From: Flavobacterium psychrophilum
Lineage (GTDB): Bacteria > Bacteroidota > Bacteroidia > Flavobacteriales > Flavobacteriaceae
NCBI GenBank assembly: GCA_945861915.1
Contig: CAMAWK010000097.1
Span: forward strand, 1 to 8,926
Length of the DNA stretch: 8,926 nt
Reading direction: 5' to 3'
The position numbers and the translations under genes are program-made. Each line of letters begins with the position of its first letter. The first letter of the stretch is position 1. The notes beneath the pieces are model-generated. The model searched no databases. It saw only the letters and a program-made list of their open reading frames with translations, and was not told the origin of the DNA. Below, piece after piece: positions 8,401 to 8,926 of the stretch.

Positions 8401-8706
8401 GGACTTCAAGTATATCTAAAGGTATATATGGCTGAACCTTATTTTCGAACCATCATAGGTCAAACAAGTAGCTATCAAGTATTTGATCCAAATAGGTATA
8501 AATTTGAATGGAGTGAATTAAATTTCGATGGTACTTTTACACCCTTTGTAGTTGGAAATCGAGATCATCAATTTGGTATTGCCTCTCAATATTGCGATGC
8601 AAATCAACAAGTGTATGGTCCTAAATATGCAGTTTATTGTAGAGTAACTGATTTATATACTAATTGTCAAGCTATCTTATTTAAAAGTAATTGTTATAAT
8701 CCTTAA
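2455..8706 (+). CDS. Giant secreted YD/RHS-shell-like protein with TSP3 calcium-binding array and C-terminal Ig-like region
   Basis: 2083 aa. The start is fixed by a Sec signal peptide (residues 1-31, ending NYLFA). Residues 35-106 (GDLSYVLPLMSVEG, INLSYHAGMTTDMDASWVG, LGWYLNPGAINR) are the conserved N-terminal block of Bacteroidota YD/RHS-type shell proteins. A Gly/Ser-rich beta segment follows (133-270). The long body (about 280-1260) carries typical blocks: SPDGKTYHFALPVYHF near 570, THWLLTAVTGSDFVDR near 620, YWVELEYGKW near 652, GRLTLDSVQMKGKGG near 898, MVDGWGYLQG near 957, AWSLKSITMPTGAKIEIDYE near 976, GGGLRVKELRTLDN near 1162 and SSGITSYAPSDG near 1193. Residues 1583-1722 resemble a carbohydrate-binding beta-sandwich; 1728-1763 hold a single YD-like motif (CYDAAGRL). 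Four TSP3 units (1808-1966) and an Ig-like tail (1969-2083) end the protein. There is no RHS core, no toxin tip, no nuclease or protease motif, and no type IX sorting domain. It is probably a secreted or surface-bound adhesive or encapsulating protein; the exact role is unknown. Confidence 0.88.
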   Translation: MIKSKTSHKLTAVFFTLSILMTIIPVNYLFANNNGPGSPEAAGFEPVDATDMVNLSTGDLSYVLPLMSVEGFPINLSYHAGMTTDMDASWVGLGWYLNPGAINRSVTNAPDDWKGGIGINYNSFYKETDYYGVTVEVGLPGAASVGVGLNWGGGQGLSGSVSATLGIGAGTGNTVQGGVSASVTTTGDASLSAGLGVSYGSYGAGASVSYSLKSQWNLSGGVTYGIGEEGASVGASYSAKGGFGITGSGDNDVTATNDKGVKTGGNSGGIGMSANSFSQGDASVDVQSAGIAVPFHFIGIPITLGFRKTKVKINIRKGFINQEWGSLYSNNYNYANNVSSINDVENYNELFTDYVERTRSLDTYSTRLPQSEEQFIGDYSKVIENINFTFMGYDNYNVAAQGLMGNMTPHVFQNATIFGKGERTTDGNGVDIHAFWHHGTNTNAVQRQLGRLNGTDISYNKNDFYFNFDGQFTSIEKNDVVGINLNSTNTALKVNDLINEGVHSGSSNDANNSYYGRAKSPNYIEVFTNRQIGSGYAASRGLISPANILNSDRNNIAKFDPDGIGGYKITSPDGKTYHFALPVYHFEQVQRGQIDEQENDVFNINNVNEKRQYTRYATHWLLTAVTGSDFVDRPDPNNGNVEKTFNKEDYGYWVELEYGKWTDGFVWRSPYQDREYEYNTNIKGQIEDKDKGGYSFGRKQLYYLDKINTRNRTALFVKDIRYDDIGKNLKFKFDNSNNGGGTNLGSTIDASKILNATNANVYVKEDKERNDGTGRRGVEYDREYSLKLSKIILVDGDVGKNLSKNSSGSLYSNNGYTPNGTCKPNWESVDFEAVYGLNYSYPIHNEQGVLDSNDINPTFIQNNALKVVELNHSYKLAKNSPSSKYASNMTNNPNTALGRLTLDSVQMKGKGGSSYMPATSFDYYMENMPNITLPQVEGGMAPTNAQIQAYIEQKKNMVDGWGYLQGVYNGDNAIKAWSLKSITMPTGAKIEIDYEEDNYWTEAFARKYWENDLSFQTSVLNGKIRLQITNFSQINQQNWIDFSKYFELNKEIFFDLWICHRYKASNIGGRYPDKKIDISPNNPNYNVKVISVESNNLVLESNYQNSSDVNNHDGTIYSIGFGTNVYYEKPRGHCPEVPEGHHNRHTMKYKLLANKVPENENGGGLRVKELRTLDNSNTYKVTYDYNHPTENRSSGITSYAPSDGVKYIPYQSEIPGPGVMYEYVTMKETSSTGAYDSKTRYRHHVLKPVFDIFNPNIKMEALDASATGEDNIFWANVIENYGGLNGNNARNVNAKKIDININTALIGQIKSIENLNSENQVILKTVNEYINGTKLVSKEPNKGYTKETFNSMKTVFKSNPDGTVITDAKRLLSISSKTEYNNMLKKSITISGGHKTYTEYSDVDPWLSSFRKSETTMADGTKMQSIRYPAYEKYTGMQSKVLNPNNKNMLNQEAMNISNVKVNGQWLTTNANVTTWKDNWSHVTNNGQTNTLGGLWRKHQNFVWKDNVDTNGTYGQEINTNSFNWNLGAIQTNTQWQKVSEITKYTLWSLPVETMDINGNFSASRMADNFSKTIATSNARYNDMYYCGAEYVDNGNLFEGEVLGANYRTQQQAHTGKWSVKNNTLSDKIFEINKAVSANTTANAISPGNYRVSFWVKENNAINNSGVTLTSNGVIQTVSETVEAGCWKQYNYYINIPLLVTNLNLDVKAVGTVDNYFDDFRMHPVSSGMFSYVYNQNTDELTAILGANNMASVFCYDAAGRLCTTYTEVAKQGDNIGGFKATTKNKYNYQDISNNNAGCDCIVEYCNDPDIDKDGVLNINDNCPNDFNTNQADDDTDGIGDVCDTFKDKDADGIMDSVDNCPTNYNPYQQDDDLDKIGNACDPFNDVDIDNDGILTTNDNCPTTSNPNQTDIDGDNIGDVCDGDIDGDGILNGSDFCPAILHYEPMGSPNNDDTDNDGIGDYCDCDSFVGSLGGTGNNLTSGGLQVYLKVYMAEPYFRTIIGQTSSYQVFDPNRYKFEWSELNFDGTFTPFVVGNRDHQFGIASQYCDANQQVYGPKYAVYCRVTDLYTNCQAILFKSNCYNP
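2851..3264 (+). other. Gly/Ser/Ala-rich beta segment of the giant protein (residues 133-270)
   Basis: About 138 residues consist mainly of Gly, Ser, Ala and Val in an alternating small/hydrophobic pattern, for example ASVGVGLNWGGGQGLSGSVS and ASLSAGLGVSYGSYGAGASV. This suggests a run of short amphipathic beta-strands, as in porin-like barrels or stacked beta-sheets. Similar Gly-rich stretches occur after the N-terminal block in some related proteins as I recall them. There is no charged or catalytic cluster; a structural or membrane-contact role is inference. Confidence 0.6.
7201..7620 (+). other. Carbohydrate-binding-like beta-sandwich in the giant protein (residues 1583-1722)
   Basis: The segment has the CBM4/9-like pattern: Gly/Asn start (CGAEYVDNGNLFEG), then AHTGKWSVKNN, ISPGNYRVSFWVKENN, a Trp followed by a Tyr-rich strand (GCWKQYNYYINI) and the closing signature VDNYFDDFRMHP. 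Such jelly-roll domains often bind glycans or only support packing. Ligand-binding aromatic residues cannot be assigned from sequence alone. Confidence 0.55.
7876..8352 (+). repeat. Thrombospondin type 3 calcium-binding array (four units, residues 1808-1966)
   Basis: Four units follow the pattern D-x-D-x-D-G-[VI]-x(5-6)-D-[NF]-C-P ... N-x-x-Q-x-D-D-D-x-D-x-I-G-D-x-C-D, with eight regularly spaced Cys. Asp side chains would bind Ca2+ and the paired Cys form disulfides, giving a stiff spacer. The second half of unit 2 is off-consensus (LDKIGNACD instead of xDGIGDxCD). Unit 4 is longer, with an insertion (HYEPMGSPNN) between its CP and CD parts. TSP3 arrays are common spacers before C-terminal domains of flavobacterial surface proteins. 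Confidence 0.9.
8359..8703 (+). other. C-terminal Ig/PKD-like region of the giant protein (residues 1969-2083)
   Basis: About 115 residues are predicted to be mostly beta-strand. The pattern Y-K-F-E-W-S ... Y-A-V-Y-C-R-V-T-D-L-Y-T-N-C resembles the Trp strand and Tyr-x-Cys-x-V-T-D strand of Ig/PKD-like modules in flavobacterial adhesins. Four Cys lie in the last 60 residues. It is not a type IX C-terminal sorting domain, as there is no YPNP motif and no Lys/Arg-ended final strand. The exact fold is uncertain. Confidence 0.45.
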
Positions 8707-8837
8707 AAAATTAAATCTAGATACCTGAGAAATTGTCAAAAAGAATTTGTTACAAACAATCAAAGTCATTGAACACTAATAAGTCAGTCTTTTGACCGAT
8801 AAGAGGTAATTATAAATGTTGAAAATATAAAATAAAA
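8707..8837 (+). other. Intergenic spacer downstream of the giant protein gene
   Basis: AT-rich with stops in all frames. I see no convincing terminator: TTGTTACAA near 8748 is only a 4-bp stem, and CTTTTG/TAAGAG near 8790 pairs weakly with wobble. No clear TTG/TAnnTTTG promoter pair is visible either. Confidence 0.45.
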
Positions 8838-8910
8838 CATATATGAAATCGCCATTAACGAAAAGTTTGCGTAAGCAAACACCAATAAGTAAAAAGCGAT
8901 ACCATATATG
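8838..8910. repeat. Nested inverted repeat with a GNRA-type hairpin
   Basis: The outer arms 8838-8852 (CATATATGAAATCGC) and 8896-8910 (GCGATACCATATATG) pair over 13 of 15 positions. The centre, GTTTGCGTAAGCAAAC at 8865-8880, is a perfect 6-bp stem closed by GTAA, which as RNA is a GUAA (GNRA) tetraloop. The two stems are separated by an internal loop of 12 and 15 nt. CATATATG is itself palindromic. The element could be an mRNA control structure, a protein-binding site or part of a mobile or repeated element whose remainder lies outside the window. Confidence 0.6.
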
Positions 8911-8911
8911 A
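8843..8911 (+). CDS. Possible 22-codon micro-ORF (basic peptide or leader)
   Basis: ATG 8843 to TGA 8909-8911 encodes MKSPLTKSLRKQTPISKK plus four more residues (RYHI). The peptide is strongly basic, with 7 Lys/Arg of 22. The upstream sequence is A-rich, as before other starts here. Its stop overlaps the ATG of the next frame by four bases (ATGA), a typical layout for translational coupling. It spans the nested inverted repeat, so structure could control its translation. Chance is quite possible at this length, and no homologue is recognised. Confidence 0.22.
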   Translation: MKSPLTKSLRKQTPISKKRYHI

Positions 8912-8926
8912 CCGCTAAAAAATTAA
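8908..8926 (+). CDS. Possible start of a gene running off the window
   Basis: ATG 8908 opens a frame reading M-T-A-K-K-L up to the window end. It overlaps the preceding micro-ORF stop as ATGA. Six codons cannot identify a product, and the frame may close just beyond the edge. Confidence 0.15.

Noticed and set aside
7636..8706. Polymorphic toxin C-terminus of an RHS protein
   Set aside because: There is no RHS core, no processing motif and no recognisable nuclease or deaminase motif; the C-terminus is TSP3 followed by an Ig-like beta region, and no immunity gene follows.
8838..8910. Integron attC site
   Set aside because: The nested hairpin recalls attC folding, but the core sites RYYYAAC and GTTRRRY are absent at the expected arm ends.

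Overview
The window looks like a chromosomal segment of a Flavobacteriaceae-type member of the Bacteroidota. The evidence is low G+C (AT-rich, with A-rich spacers before start codons and no clear Shine-Dalgarno sequences), an OmpH/Skp chaperone tail of the Bacteroidota type, a fibre-like protein with the C-terminal sequence style common in flavobacteria, and a giant secreted YD/RHS-shell-type protein of a kind typical of this phylum. All intact genes read on the + strand and nearly all products are predicted to be exported: periplasmic, lipid-anchored or surface-exposed. I see no tRNA, rRNA, CRISPR array, transposase or phage structural operon.

Layout. (1) 1-255: the last 84 codons of an OmpH/Skp-like periplasmic chaperone. 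(2) 308-1303: a 331-aa secreted fibre-like protein with a signal peptide, eight N-x-F-I-G-x-x-A-G type repeats that should form a trimeric beta-helix or head, and a C-terminal coiled coil. (3) 1304-1724: no intact gene. Positions 1314-1580 look like the wreck of a small exported protein whose frame can be rebuilt with two compensating one-base changes. (4) 1725-2360: a lipoprotein of unknown function. (5) 2365-2454: a short control region with an AT-only hairpin, a Bacteroidota-like promoter match and a perfect 12-bp palindrome. (6) 2455-8706: a 2083-aa secreted protein that fills 70% of the window. It has a signal peptide, a YD/RHS-type shell start, a Gly/Ser-rich beta segment, a long shell body, a carbohydrate-binding-like beta-sandwich, a single YD-like motif, four thrombospondin type 3 calcium-binding units and a C-terminal Ig-like region. 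It has no recognisable RHS core, toxin tip or type IX sorting domain. (7) 8707-8926: intergenic. It ends in a nested inverted repeat with a GUAA-capped hairpin whose outer arms contain the start codons of a 22-codon micro-ORF and of a following frame that overlaps it by ATGA and runs off the window.

How the genes fit together. The small lipoprotein directly precedes the giant YD-type protein, 94 bp away on the same strand, so it may be an accessory factor (anchor, assembly or immunity-like); this is inference from position only. The Skp homologue serves outer-membrane protein biogenesis in general and need not be linked to its neighbours. The most unusual items are the domain make-up of the giant protein, where a calcium-binding TSP3/Ig module stands in the place of the RHS core and toxin, and the structured micro-ORF at the right edge.
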